From the NCBI GenBank assembly GCA_029256485.1, contig JAQSXU010000018.1:1-51780 (forward strand): a stretch of DNA of 51,780 bases, in the 5' to 3' direction. How positions within the stretch are numbered: position 1 is the first letter of the stretch; every line of letters begins with the position of its first letter. The notes below the pieces were generated by a model that saw only the letters and a program-made list of their open reading frames with translations, was not told where the DNA came from and did not search any database. Shown here piece after piece: positions 10,457 to 18,744 of the stretch. The translations under genes and the position numbers were made by a program. Origin of the DNA: Clostridiaceae bacterium. GTDB lineage: Bacteria; Bacillota_A; Clostridia; Clostridiales; Clostridiaceae.

Positions 10457-11788
10457 TTGAAGCAATTTAAAGTTATAAAAAAAGAAAATGAAATAATGGA
10501 ACTTTGTATTGCTTACGGGTTATGCAAAATTCTTGACGACAATGGCATAGATTGGGTTTTAACGAATAAAAAAGCTTATTTCGTAATAGAGACAAAAGAA
10601 GATTTTGCTTATAAGGATTTGATATTAAGCACCTTATCAGTAGATGATATGTGGAGTATTAATTCAAGCTTAAATAGAAGTGAAAAGGAAGTTAGATTAA
10701 ATAACCTTAATGAATTTTTGGACAAACAAGAAAACATGGAAATGATATTTAATTATTATGAAACACTTGATGATAAATTCTTGAAAGGTAGTAAATCAGA
10801 AGGTGCGACATACTGTGGAACTTGTTTTTACACTAAAGGTATTAGAGGAGGGTTGTCTCCTAAAGCAAAAAATGTTAATGATTTTGAAAACCAATTATCA
10901 TTTCTTGGCTTTATAGTGGCTACTACATACTGCAAGACAGATTATGAAGTAAATATAATACTGTTTCCTAAGAAAATAGATAGAATACAAAGACCTTATA
11001 ACTGGACATATTCAAATAAGGAAACAGGCGAAATAAAGCACTTTACTTTCTTTGGAAAAAATTCAAAATCCATTGTAAATGCAAAAATTTATCTTAAAAC
11101 CTTAATAAAATTTAAATCAGAATTAATGATAGGCAATTATGAAAAGGCTCTTTATATGCAGTTATCTCCCACAAGCAAGAAGCCAATGGCAGATTTAAAC
11201 TTCGAAGTGCCTATGCTTGATATAAGCATTGATTTATGCGAGATATTGTTAATGAAAATAGAATATTCTAAAGTAAGCGAAGACGTTAAGATAATTACTT
11301 CTGAGTTTTTACTAAATACAAAATATAATAATTTTTCAAAATTAATACAGATATATGCTAAGAAAAAAGAATTATTAGAAGAAAAAATGATAGAGGAGTT
11401 GGTGAGATTGCAAAATCATAAAGTACAAGAAATTTATAAAAATCAAAGTATAAGAAGAGTGGCAAATGGTCTTAAATCACTATTAAGAGATAAGATAGGA
11501 TATGACATACAGGTTTTACTATTAAACTGTAATACCATTACAGATTTATCAAAAGTTATGCGACAAATAAGTTTATTGCATTGGAAATATATGAAAAGAC
11601 CTTGTATTAATGAAGAAGAAATAGAGGAAATTATAAACTTTGCAGATAATAATGAGGCAGTAAGAACAATAGGGGATGCAATATTAACTTATTCAAGCGT
11701 TTATTATAAGAAAAAAGGAACAGATATAGAAACAGAAATTGAAGAAATTGAAACTAATGATATGGAAGAATCGGAGGATATTGAATAA
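10457..11788 (+). CDS. cas8: Cascade large subunit Cas8 (Cst1/Cas8a1-like)
   Basis: 443 residues. TTG start with AAGGGGTGAT upstream. The call rests mainly on position between cas6 and cas7, length and overall character. There is a CGTC pair at residues 120-123 that may be half of a zinc site. A helical C-terminal half (RRVANGLKSLLRDKIGYDIQ) resembles the helical end of Cst1-type Cas8. Cas8 recognises the PAM and nucleates the Cascade complex. The stop codon overlaps the cas7 start (TAATG), so they are translationally coupled. The acidic tail (ETEIEEIETNDMEESEDIE) is variable sequence. Confidence 0.7.
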   Translation: MKQFKVIKKENEIMELCIAYGLCKILDDNGIDWVLTNKKAYFVIETKEDFAYKDLILSTLSVDDMWSINSSLNRSEKEVRLNNLNEFLDKQENMEMIFNYYETLDDKFLKGSKSEGATYCGTCFYTKGIRGGLSPKAKNVNDFENQLSFLGFIVATTYCKTDYEVNIILFPKKIDRIQRPYNWTYSNKETGEIKHFTFFGKNSKSIVNAKIYLKTLIKFKSELMIGNYEKALYMQLSPTSKKPMADLNFEVPMLDISIDLCEILLMKIEYSKVSEDVKIITSEFLLNTKYNNFSKLIQIYAKKKELLEEKMIEELVRLQNHKVQEIYKNQSIRRVANGLKSLLRDKIGYDIQVLLLNCNTITDLSKVMRQISLLHWKYMKRPCINEEEIEEIINFADNNEAVRTIGDAILTYSSVYYKKKGTDIETEIEEIETNDMEESEDIE

Positions 11789-12795
11789 TGATAGATAATA
11801 AATATGGCATAGAAATAGATGATAATATGTTTAAATTGAGTTTTATGTTTAATATGGAATTAAATGCAGAGGCTTTAAATAATGAGGAATCAATTGGCAA
11901 TGTTGTTAAGACAAGAACAATACAGTTGAAAGACGGTGAACTTAGAAATGCTATTACAGGAAACCTTTTAAAGCATGTTTATAGTAAGAATTTAAGACTT
12001 TTATCAGATTTAATAGAACTCTGCGATACTTGTAAAATCTTCTCACCAATGAAAAATGGGAAGGTTAAAGAAAAAGATGATAGATTTAGTGCAAGTGGAA
12101 ATAAGGTTAAAGAATGTGTAATAGATGATATATGTGGATTTATGAACGCAGGAAAAGGAAATAATGAAAAAAGATTTACTACTGCACAATTCTCATGGGC
12201 TATTGCTAAAGAGGGAACAAGAAATGATAGTGTTTTGTACAATAGAGTAGACCTATCAGAAAAGAATGGCAAGACAAAACAAGAGCAGATTAAAAATGAA
12301 GATGGTTCATTTGATACAACTTCTGAGGCAAATACAAATAAAGACCAAAATGCTCAAATGATTTACTATAGACCTATTCGTTCTTCTGAATATGCATTAA
12401 CAGTATCTCTTGACCTTGGAAGGATAGGTTTCGATGATGAAAGAATGATTTATACACTTGATAAAGAACAAATAAAAGAAAGAATTAAAAAAGCTTTAAA
12501 TGCTCTTAGAAATACGATTATGGATATAGAAGGAGCAATGTGCAATACAAATATGCCTCATTTAGGGAAAGTATCAGGAATTATAACTGAAAAAACTGAC
12601 AGAAACCAAAAACTTACAAAGTATAGTGCTTTAAATGATGATTTTATTGAAGTTAATTCGAAATTATCATCTGTATGCAGAGAGTTCAAAGATATTGTTG
12701 CCTTTGATACATTGATTGACCAGTATACTAATGATAAATTTCTTGATTTCATTGTTGAAAGAAACATAAATTACATTAAAAACAGTTCTAAATAA
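11788..12795 (+). CDS. cas7: Cascade backbone protein Cas7 (Cst2/DevR family)
   Basis: 335 residues. Features of the Cst2/DevR RAMP family are visible: an N-terminal strand with NMELNAEALNNEESIGN, then TRTIQLKDGELRNAITGNLLKH, a CDIxGFMNA-like segment (DDICGFMNAGKG), and SSEYALTVSLDLGRIGF. Cas7 polymerises along the crRNA as the Cascade backbone. It is the last gene before the array and is coupled to cas8 by a TAATG overlap. The Cas6/Cst1-like/Cst2-like/Cas5t-like set indicates subtype I-B of the Tneap/Cst kind. Confidence 0.85.
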   Translation: MIDNKYGIEIDDNMFKLSFMFNMELNAEALNNEESIGNVVKTRTIQLKDGELRNAITGNLLKHVYSKNLRLLSDLIELCDTCKIFSPMKNGKVKEKDDRFSASGNKVKECVIDDICGFMNAGKGNNEKRFTTAQFSWAIAKEGTRNDSVLYNRVDLSEKNGKTKQEQIKNEDGSFDTTSEANTNKDQNAQMIYYRPIRSSEYALTVSLDLGRIGFDDERMIYTLDKEQIKERIKKALNALRNTIMDIEGAMCNTNMPHLGKVSGIITEKTDRNQKLTKYSALNDDFIEVNSKLSSVCREFKDIVAFDTLIDQYTNDKFLDFIVERNINYIKNSSK

Positions 12796-12801
12796 TTAAG
12801 A

Positions 12802-12908
12802 TTTCTGTCTATCGGTTTTTTATAATATAACTGGGTTATTTTTCAAATACTAAGTAGATTTGGTACTTAGAATTTGAAAAATAAAAACAGCATTATGGTA
12901 GACAGAAA
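12802..12908. other. 107-nt structured inverted-repeat element between cas7 and the array
   Basis: The outer arms are perfect: TTTCTGTCTA (12802-12811) with TAGACAGAAA (12899-12908). The inner stem is ATTTTTCAAAT plus ACTAAGTA (12838-12856) against TACTTAG and ATTTGAAAAAT (12864-12882), 18 of 19 pairs with a 7-nt loop. No T run follows, so it is not an ordinary terminator. It could be a structured leader RNA for the array, a transcription-attenuating 3' end of the cas6-cas7 message, or a MITE with 10-bp terminal repeats. Confidence 0.6.
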
Positions 12909-12961
12909 AATATATAAGATTATGCTTCTGTGTGTATTGGAATTACTGATATTTTTGACGG

Positions 12962-13389
12962 GTTTAATATTTAACATAGTGTTATTGTAATTAATTATTA
13001 GGAAGCTTATTACATGCAAATAGCAACTTGTTTAATATCCAACATACTGTTATTAAAATTCAGTTCCTATTGCTTCGGGACTTGTCGATGCTTTAATTTA
13101 ATATCTAACATACTGTTATTTAAATATGGGGGCAGTTAATTCCTCAACACTTTCAATTGAGTTTAATATCTAACATACTGTTATTGAAATGACGCTTACA
13201 GATACTTCATAATAGTCGCTCCTTCCGTTTAATATCTAACATAGTATTATAAAAAAAAAGATACTTGATAAAATGTTTTTTCTTTATTGCTTAATATTAC
13301 GAACATAATGTAATTAAAACAATGTTTACGCAAAAGTAAGAAAATTACCGCCACTATTGGCTTATCATCTAACACAATGTTTTTAAAGT
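12962..13389 (+). CRISPR. CRISPR array block 1: seven repeats
   Basis: Repeats at 12962-12991, 13030-13059, 13096-13125, 13161-13190, 13227-13256, 13289-13320 and 13360-13389. The consensus is 30 nt, beginning GTTTAATATCTAACAT and ending TTATTGAAAT. Spacers are 38, 36, 35, 36, 32 and 39 nt, all different. Copies 3 and 4 are best; copies 5-7 carry many changes (copy 6 is 32 nt long). The ATTGAAAT end marks + strand transcription. The better-preserved spacers look less AT-rich than the rest of the window, as expected for foreign DNA. Confidence 0.9.
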
Positions 13390-13440
13390 GAGCCTTCTGG
13401 AAATATCAGATAATCCAAAAGGATAAGAATTGTAAGGGGC

Positions 13441-13671
13441 GTGAGTGAAATAAAAACAAATCCAGTATTAGAAGAACACTACAATGAATTAATATGGACT
13501 AACAAAACGACAGATAGTATTAGAAGAGAAGAATGTATGTGTCTATATTGCAAAAAAATGACCTATAACAAAGAAACGAATTGTCATATCGCACAACAAA
13601 TGTATGAAATCTGCTGTAAAGAAAATATAGCGTTTATTATGACAAGATGTAAAAGATTTAATATAAAATAA
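13441..13671 (+). CDS. Small cysteine-rich protein inside the CRISPR array
   Basis: 76 residues, GTG start after AAGGGG. Seven cysteines plus a histidine in the pattern CMCLYCKK ... NCHIAQQMYEICCK ... MTRCKRF suggest a small zinc-binding fold. I recall similar short proteins from clostridial phages but cannot name a family. It occupies the place of a spacer: a decayed repeat ends 51 nt before it and a partial repeat begins 6 nt after its stop. No promoter of its own is obvious, so it may be read from array transcription. Confidence 0.65.
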   Translation: MSEIKTNPVLEEHYNELIWTNKTTDSIRREECMCLYCKKMTYNKETNCHIAQQMYEICCKENIAFIMTRCKRFNIK

Positions 13672-13676
13672 AATTT

Positions 13677-13930
13677 CAACATTGTGTTATTAAAAAATTA
13701 TCTATTACAGATTTTCAGAGTCGTCTATTTGAATTTAATATCTAACATACTGTTATTGAAATTTTGTAGAGTTAGAGTAACCAACTGCAATATATTCGCT
13801 AAACATTCTATATAATTGTTATTTAAATACTGCCATATAACTATTAAATATAAAGCACACTGATATTTCAAAATGCTAAATTTAGACGTTTCGGGTTTAG
13901 ACTTAATATTCAACACACTGTTATTAAAAA
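13677..13930 (+). CRISPR. CRISPR array block 2: one partial and three decayed repeats
   Basis: A 3' partial repeat (CAACATTGTGTTATTAAAA, about 13677-13697), a near-perfect repeat at 13733-13762, one with an eroded 5' half at 13799-13828 (TGTTATTTAAAT intact) and one at 13901-13930. Spacers are about 35 and 36 nt; the last interval is 72 nt, about two spacers' worth, so one repeat may have been lost completely. Confidence 0.75.
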
Positions 13931-13996
13931 TAATCGAACTATCTGGTATTTCCTCATAGTTTGTTAAAATAAAACAATAAAAAAAGGAGAACGATA

Positions 13997-14533
13997 ATGA
14001 AAAAAATAGTATCAATAGTATTAGCGTCAATTATGTTATTAGGATTAGTAGGTTGTATTGAAATACCTGAAAGGGAGGTTAAAACAACAGAACAAGCTTC
14101 AAAAGCAAATGAACAGGCAGTTAATAAATTAATTAAGGAAGATGATTTACCTCAGATAACACGTAGTTTAGAAAGAGAGAATATTAAGCGTAGAATTGAG
14201 TTTATAAATCAACCAGATGGTGTTGGATATTTATATCTAATTTCCGAGAATGGACAACTTATTAGGGAAATACAAGTTTTAGGAAAAGTGAGTAGTATGA
14301 ACAGTTACCTAACACCCATGGAAGAGCTAACATATGGAAGTGTCGAAGGTTATCGTGGAGAATTGTTTGTAGCTGAATCAGCCGACCTTGATGGAACTTG
14401 GGGAGAAAGGGTAGAAGGAATATTCTGGTTTGATTTAGATGGTGTTTATGGAGAATGGAATGGGTTATATCAATATTCAAGTCAAAGATTATCATTTACT
14501 TCTCAGCCACTTTTAATTGAAAGTATAAAATAA
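13997..14533 (+). CDS. Lipoprotein inside the CRISPR array
   Basis: 178 residues, ATG after AAAAAGGAG. The signal peptide has a lipobox (LGLVGC, Cys about residue 19), so the product is membrane-anchored outside the cell. The mature part contains SLERENIKRRIEFINQPDGVGYLYLISENG and GKVSSMNSYLTPMEE, a pattern I associate with a widespread family of phage- and plasmid-borne lipoproteins of unknown function. It seems less AT-rich than its neighbours, suggesting separate origin. It lies between a repeat ending at 13930 and one starting at 14561. Confidence 0.75.
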   Translation: MKKIVSIVLASIMLLGLVGCIEIPEREVKTTEQASKANEQAVNKLIKEDDLPQITRSLERENIKRRIEFINQPDGVGYLYLISENGQLIREIQVLGKVSSMNSYLTPMEELTYGSVEGYRGELFVAESADLDGTWGERVEGIFWFDLDGVYGEWNGLYQYSSQRLSFTSQPLLIESIK

Positions 14534-14560
14534 TTTATTGTTATCAAATATTATGAATTA

Positions 14561-14713
14561 GTTTAATATCTAACATATTGTTATTAAAAATTATTACTTG
14601 AAGTTAAAAATGTAGAAAAATTATTTGATATTAATATTTATCACATTGTTATTACAAAACATAGGATTCTAACAAATCAGCACATTTAATATTTTACAAA
14701 GTGTTATTCTGTA
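14561..14713 (+). CRISPR. CRISPR array block 3: three decayed repeats
   Basis: Repeats at 14561-14590 (good), 14630-14659 and 14684-14713 (increasingly altered), with spacers of 39 and 24 nt. The decay at the end far from cas7 fits a trailer end. The fragment TTATTGTTATCAAAT before the first copy (about 14535-14549) may be a further remnant. Confidence 0.75.
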
Positions 14714-14751
14714 AAAATGTCATTAAGGCATTATATTTTTTGACTAACTTG

Positions 14752-14781
14752 TTGACTATAAACAATAAAATATGATATAAT
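14752..14781 (+). promoter_or_regulatory. Promoter of the cas5-cas3 unit, matching the cas6 promoter
   Basis: TTGACT (14752-14757), 18 nt, TATAAT (14776-14781). The stretch TTGTTGACTATAAACAA and the TGATATAAT around the -10 match the promoter at 9331. TTGACTATAAA occurs at 14752 and again at 14781, with another TTGACTA at 14740: three spaced copies, like repressor half-sites. Confidence 0.75.
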
Positions 14782-14909
14782 TGACTATAAATACAAGAAA
14801 AAACTTTTAATATTTAGTTACAAACTATTGAAAATATGTGTTTCTTACAACTTAACATTTAATAATATATTATTTAAGTAAAATTATCGAAAAATTATCG
14901 GAGGAATCA

Positions 14910-15548
14910 ATGATTAGTAAAGTTACTTTCAAAACAGCATCGCTATTTTCGCTTAAAAATTATAATGATAGTCACTTAAATTCAAGAAGTTATGAATATC
15001 CAATGACTTATACTCTAAGAGGAGCAATATTATCTTCTGTTATTCAATTGGATGGAGTAGAAAAAGCAAAGGAATTATTTCATAAAATCAAAAATGCAAT
15101 AATCTATGTGCAATATCCTGGGGAATTTGTTAAAAACACTGTAAAGCTTAAATTAGCTTCAAATTCCTACTATGGAAAACAAAAGGAAGATGAAGAGTTA
15201 GAAGTCGGAGAGAATATAACTTCTGTAGGTGTAAGGGAGTTTGTAGACGTAGATAAAATTGTCTTCTATATAGATAATTCAATTTCAAATCTTGAAATGT
15301 ATTTAAACAATATTGAAGTGATTGGAAACTCAGATAGCATGGTTTATCTTGAAAGTATTGAAAAGGTAGATAAATTAGAAAACGTACTTATGCCTTGGGT
15401 AGAAGAAGTAGACGGTGACTGTTATTTATACGAAATGTATGACTGGGTAAGTTCAAAAATAAAATTTGAAGATATTTATTTGTTTAGTGAAAAAAGAAAT
15501 AGAAAACAAGAAAAAAGAATTTGTTGTGTCAAAAATATTAAAATTTAA
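14910..15548 (+). CDS. cas5: Cascade subunit Cas5 (Cas5t-like)
   Basis: 212 residues, ATG after GGAGGAATCA. RAMP-family features: N-terminal VTFKTASLFSLKNY strand, a YPMTYTLRGAILSSVI helix typical of Cas5 N-termini, the central GVREFVDVDKIVFYI, and IEVIGNSDSMVYLESIEKV, the usual IxxIGxxxSxV segment. Cas5 caps the crRNA 5' handle in Cascade. It is separated from cas6-cas8-cas7 by the array and has its own promoter about 130 nt upstream. No upstream leader hairpin is evident. Confidence 0.8.
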   Translation: MISKVTFKTASLFSLKNYNDSHLNSRSYEYPMTYTLRGAILSSVIQLDGVEKAKELFHKIKNAIIYVQYPGEFVKNTVKLKLASNSYYGKQKEDEELEVGENITSVGVREFVDVDKIVFYIDNSISNLEMYLNNIEVIGNSDSMVYLESIEKVDKLENVLMPWVEEVDGDCYLYEMYDWVSSKIKFEDIYLFSEKRNRKQEKRICCVKNIKI

Positions 15549-15560
15549 GGGGTAGATATA

Positions 15561-15989
15561 ATGAAAAATTTGGATTCTATTGTTAATCATGGTTTTTATT
15601 TTATGCTTAATTGTCAAAAGATAACTATAGATTTTATATTAAATCATAAAAATGATAATATAACCTTAAAAGAAGAAAAAACAAGTAATAATATAAATAT
15701 ATATATTAATTTAAATGATGAAATAGAAATAATTGAACATTGTAATATTTCAAAATTTACTTATGGAGAAATTATTGCAAATAAAAATGCAAATTTAGAC
15801 AATATAGCAGATTGTATAAGTTTTTTGCAAAACTATAATAAAAGAGCTGAAAATAAAGAACTATTTAAGCAAATTATATTAAATGTTCTAAGCACTGATA
15901 CTAAATATGTAGGTACAATCGGCACTAATAAAAATAATTTAACAGTAGAAATACTCGATAATAAGTTACATATCAAACTATTGTTTTAA
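15561..15989 (+). CDS. Unknown protein between cas5 and cas3
   Basis: 142 residues, ATG after AAGGGG, 12 nt after cas5 and therefore co-transcribed. Hydrophilic, Asn- and Ile-rich, with no recognised motif. Position in the operon makes a small Cascade-associated or regulatory role possible, but nothing in the sequence shows it. Confidence 0.55.
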   Translation: MKNLDSIVNHGFYFMLNCQKITIDFILNHKNDNITLKEEKTSNNINIYINLNDEIEIIEHCNISKFTYGEIIANKNANLDNIADCISFLQNYNKRAENKELFKQIILNVLSTDTKYVGTIGTNKNNLTVEILDNKLHIKLLF

Positions 15990-16222
15990 TTTACTTTAGA
16001 ATGTAAAACTTCTAAAGATAAAAAATATATATAGAATTGAAATATGATTAATAAGTAGTTCTAAATTTTAGTATAAGAGGGGCTTTTTTTAAGTGCCTTT
16101 TTCATTGAGGATTATCATTTACATATATAATAAAAATATAATTTATTTGTATAATATAAAGTTAATTTTGAAAAAACAAGGAATTTTTTAATAAATAAGA
16201 TAAAGGAAGGATAGAAAGAAAA
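15990..16222. other. Gap between the cas5 unit and the cas3 pair, with hairpin
   Basis: CTTTAGAA/TTCTAAAG (16004-16027) forms an 8-bp hairpin just after the 15561 gene, followed by A-rich rather than T-rich sequence, so any termination is weak. TATAAT boxes occur at 16137 and 16150 but without well-placed -35 boxes. Confidence 0.4.
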
Positions 16223-16609
16223 ATGGAGAATAGTATAAAGGCTTTAATAGAAGCATTTCCAGATAGCTTTATGAATAATAAGGGTGAGTTTATAGCACAT
16301 AAACGTAGCAATGAGTATCTTGTTATATCTGATTGTAAAACACCTTTAGATTTAGAATGTAAAGTAATTGAGTGGTTATCAAGACCTGCATACAAATCAG
16401 AACCTTTTTCTCAAAAGTGGAGAAATGATAGGCTTCATGAATTTATGCTGAATGGTATTAATAATTTTTTAAATACTGAATTTACTTCTAAAGATATGGA
16501 GTTAATTTATACATATTTGGGTAATGCATGTAATCATAAATTAACAGTAGAATTTGTTACAAAGGATTACGATATGACATTATTAGAAAAGTTAAGAGGA
16601 CAGAAATAA
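16223..16609 (+). CDS. Conserved phage-type protein coupled to cas3
   Basis: 128 residues. The signature IxxFPDSFMNxxGEFIAHK ... DLECKVIEWLSRPAYKSEPFSQKWRN ... GINNFLNTEFTSKDMELIYTYLGNACNHKL resembles, from memory, a family common in Firmicutes prophages and conjugative elements with no known function. The stop overlaps the cas3 ATG by one base (TAATG), so the two are translated together. Cas3 may have been captured behind a phage gene, or this protein may modulate Cas3; I cannot decide. Confidence 0.7.
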   Translation: MENSIKALIEAFPDSFMNNKGEFIAHKRSNEYLVISDCKTPLDLECKVIEWLSRPAYKSEPFSQKWRNDRLHEFMLNGINNFLNTEFTSKDMELIYTYLGNACNHKLTVEFVTKDYDMTLLEKLRGQK

Positions 16610-18669
16610 TGCAGGATTTTTTAAAGACATTGTTTAAGACAAATAAAGTTGAATTGACAGAAGTGCAGGAAAAATTATCAAAAGTTCCCTTAGATAAGAA
16701 CTTACTTGTGTTAAGTTCAACTGGCTCAGGGAAGACCGAAGGAAGTTATTATATTGCAAATAAATGGGGAGGAAGGCATATATATGTTCTTCCTCAAAAA
16801 ACACTTGCTACGACTATTTGTGATAGACTTGATGGTTATAATGAGATATTAAATAAAAAGCCTTATAAACTAAATCATTCTTCAATACAAGAAGATACCA
16901 CTCTTCAAAACGATTATACTGTTACAACAATTGACCAGGTACTTTCTGGATATTTAGGATTAGGTGTGCAATCATTTAGAAAGGGAAAAAATGTTGTTAA
17001 ATCAAATATGATATTTGATGAAATTCAGCTTTTTGACCCTGCTATAACATTAAATACTACATTACTAATGCTTGATGCATTAAAAAACAGGAAAAATAGA
17101 TTTATTATAATGACAGCTACAATGCCAGAATATCTTATTAATTTTTTAAAAAATAGATATGATATGGAAGTTATTATAACAGATAGACCTTCAGTTGCTA
17201 ATAGAAAAGTCAAAATAACATATGAAAAAGAACTTGATTTTAAGAAGATTAATGATTACGATAAAAAGCAAATCATTATATGCAATACCATAAAAGAATT
17301 GTTTGAAGTTTATCTTCAAATTAAAGATAAATCAAGGTGCATCGTATTAAATAGTAAGCTTCTTTTAGATGATAGGTTTAAAGCAGAGAAAAAAACCATT
17401 AAATACTTTGGCAAAGGTTCTAAAGAAAACAATAAAATCTTAATTTCAACTCAGGTAATAGAGGCAGGAATGGATATTTCTACTTCAAGAATGTACTCGT
17501 CTATAAGCTCTATAGATTCTCTTATTCAAAGAGACGGTAGAGTTGTAAGGTGGGGTGGAGAAGGAGAGATTATTTGCTATTTAGGTGCTTATCAAGGTGT
17601 TTATGATAAAGATGTTGTAATGGAAACAATAAAGAAAATAGTTTTTAATCAAGGGATAAATTTCTCATGGGATATCCAAAAGAAATGGATTAATGAAATA
17701 TTAAATCCTTATTATGAAAAATATGTTACGGACAGAGAAATAAATAAACATAAAAACAAGTTAAGAAATGGAAATAAAAAAGAACTTATCAGGGATATTA
17801 AAAATGTAAACATCGTTGTTGATTATAACCCTGCTGTCAGTAGCTTCAATAGACAAACTGTATCAGTTAGTTTAACAGACTTAGAAAAATTAAGTAAAAC
17901 AAATACTCTATATCGTTACAAACTAAACAACATTGAAGAAGTACAATGTGATAAAGTGGACATAGGGAGTACCATCATAATAAAAGGGTATGATTGTTAT
18001 TATGACAATACGGGTTTTAGATTAGAACCAGGAAGTAAATGCATTGAGTTTCCTATAAGTAATATCGTTAAAAGTAAAAGGGTGTTTAAAGATTATAAGG
18101 AAGAGGCATGGATACTTCATTCATTTAATGTGAAGCAAATAATGTATGAGAAACTAATTGCTGACAACTTTTCTGATTATACAGTAAATAATGCTTTAGA
18201 GATTTCAAATATTGCAGGTTTACATGACCTTGGAAAATTAGACGTATTATGGCAGGGTAAGTTTTGGGCAAACGCAAAAACATTCTTATTAGCTCATTTT
18301 CCTTATAGAAAGGGTAATCCCAGAATGTTTGAGAATAGAAAGCATTCGGTAATTTCAGCACAAGTATTAAAACCTTATGTTGATTTAATACAGTTTAATA
18401 TGTTATTACAGCATCATGGAAGAATAATGACAGGTAATAGTGATTTACATTTAAAGGAATATGAATTAGATAAAAGATGTAAAGATTATTTAACTATGTA
18501 CGGGTTTAATAAGCTGATAAAAACATCTGATAGAAATAGAGATATAAATTGTAAGGATGATATATTAACTCCAATTAAAAGCGATGAATGGGTGGATTTT
18601 TTATATCTTACGGGGACATTAATGGATTGTGATATAGAAGCTATTGAAAGAGTGCAAAAAATTTTATAA
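16609..18669 (+). CDS. cas3: Cas3 helicase-nuclease, helicase first and HD domain C-terminal
   Basis: 686 residues. SF2 helicase motifs: Walker A STGSGKT (37-43), DEIQ (137-140), TATMP (169-173), STQVIEAGMDIS (280-291) and QRDGRVVR (307-314). The HD nuclease lies after the helicase: LHSF (His504), GLHDLGK (His539/Asp540), RKHS (His579), QHHG (His602/603). All key residues are present, so an active nuclease is expected. Most Cas3 proteins have the HD domain first; a C-terminal HD is known from subtype I-G (formerly I-U), so this order with Cst-like Cascade genes is notable. A strong terminator follows. Confidence 0.9.
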   Translation: MQDFLKTLFKTNKVELTEVQEKLSKVPLDKNLLVLSSTGSGKTEGSYYIANKWGGRHIYVLPQKTLATTICDRLDGYNEILNKKPYKLNHSSIQEDTTLQNDYTVTTIDQVLSGYLGLGVQSFRKGKNVVKSNMIFDEIQLFDPAITLNTTLLMLDALKNRKNRFIIMTATMPEYLINFLKNRYDMEVIITDRPSVANRKVKITYEKELDFKKINDYDKKQIIICNTIKELFEVYLQIKDKSRCIVLNSKLLLDDRFKAEKKTIKYFGKGSKENNKILISTQVIEAGMDISTSRMYSSISSIDSLIQRDGRVVRWGGEGEIICYLGAYQGVYDKDVVMETIKKIVFNQGINFSWDIQKKWINEILNPYYEKYVTDREINKHKNKLRNGNKKELIRDIKNVNIVVDYNPAVSSFNRQTVSVSLTDLEKLSKTNTLYRYKLNNIEEVQCDKVDIGSTIIIKGYDCYYDNTGFRLEPGSKCIEFPISNIVKSKRVFKDYKEEAWILHSFNVKQIMYEKLIADNFSDYTVNNALEISNIAGLHDLGKLDVLWQGKFWANAKTFLLAHFPYRKGNPRMFENRKHSVISAQVLKPYVDLIQFNMLLQHHGRIMTGNSDLHLKEYELDKRCKDYLTMYGFNKLIKTSDRNRDINCKDDILTPIKSDEWVDFLYLTGTLMDCDIEAIERVQKIL

Positions 18670-18680
18670 AAAATGAAAAA

Positions 18681-18717
18681 CAAAAGAGAGAATTCTTTAA
18701 TTCTCTCTTTTGTTTTT
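18681..18717. terminator. Strong bidirectional terminator after cas3
   Basis: Perfect 14-bp stem, CAAAAGAGAGAATT (18681-18694) and AATTCTCTCTTTTG (18699-18712), loop CTTT, then TTTTT. Ends the cas3 unit and the convergent minus-strand cluster. Confidence 0.95.
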
Positions 18718-18744
18718 CGCTATATTTTGATTCTCTTTTTATAA

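Noticed and set aside
13725..14030. Minus-strand open frame over the array and lipoprotein start
   Set aside because: It runs through repeats and spacers, lacks a ribosome site and has no protein-like composition.
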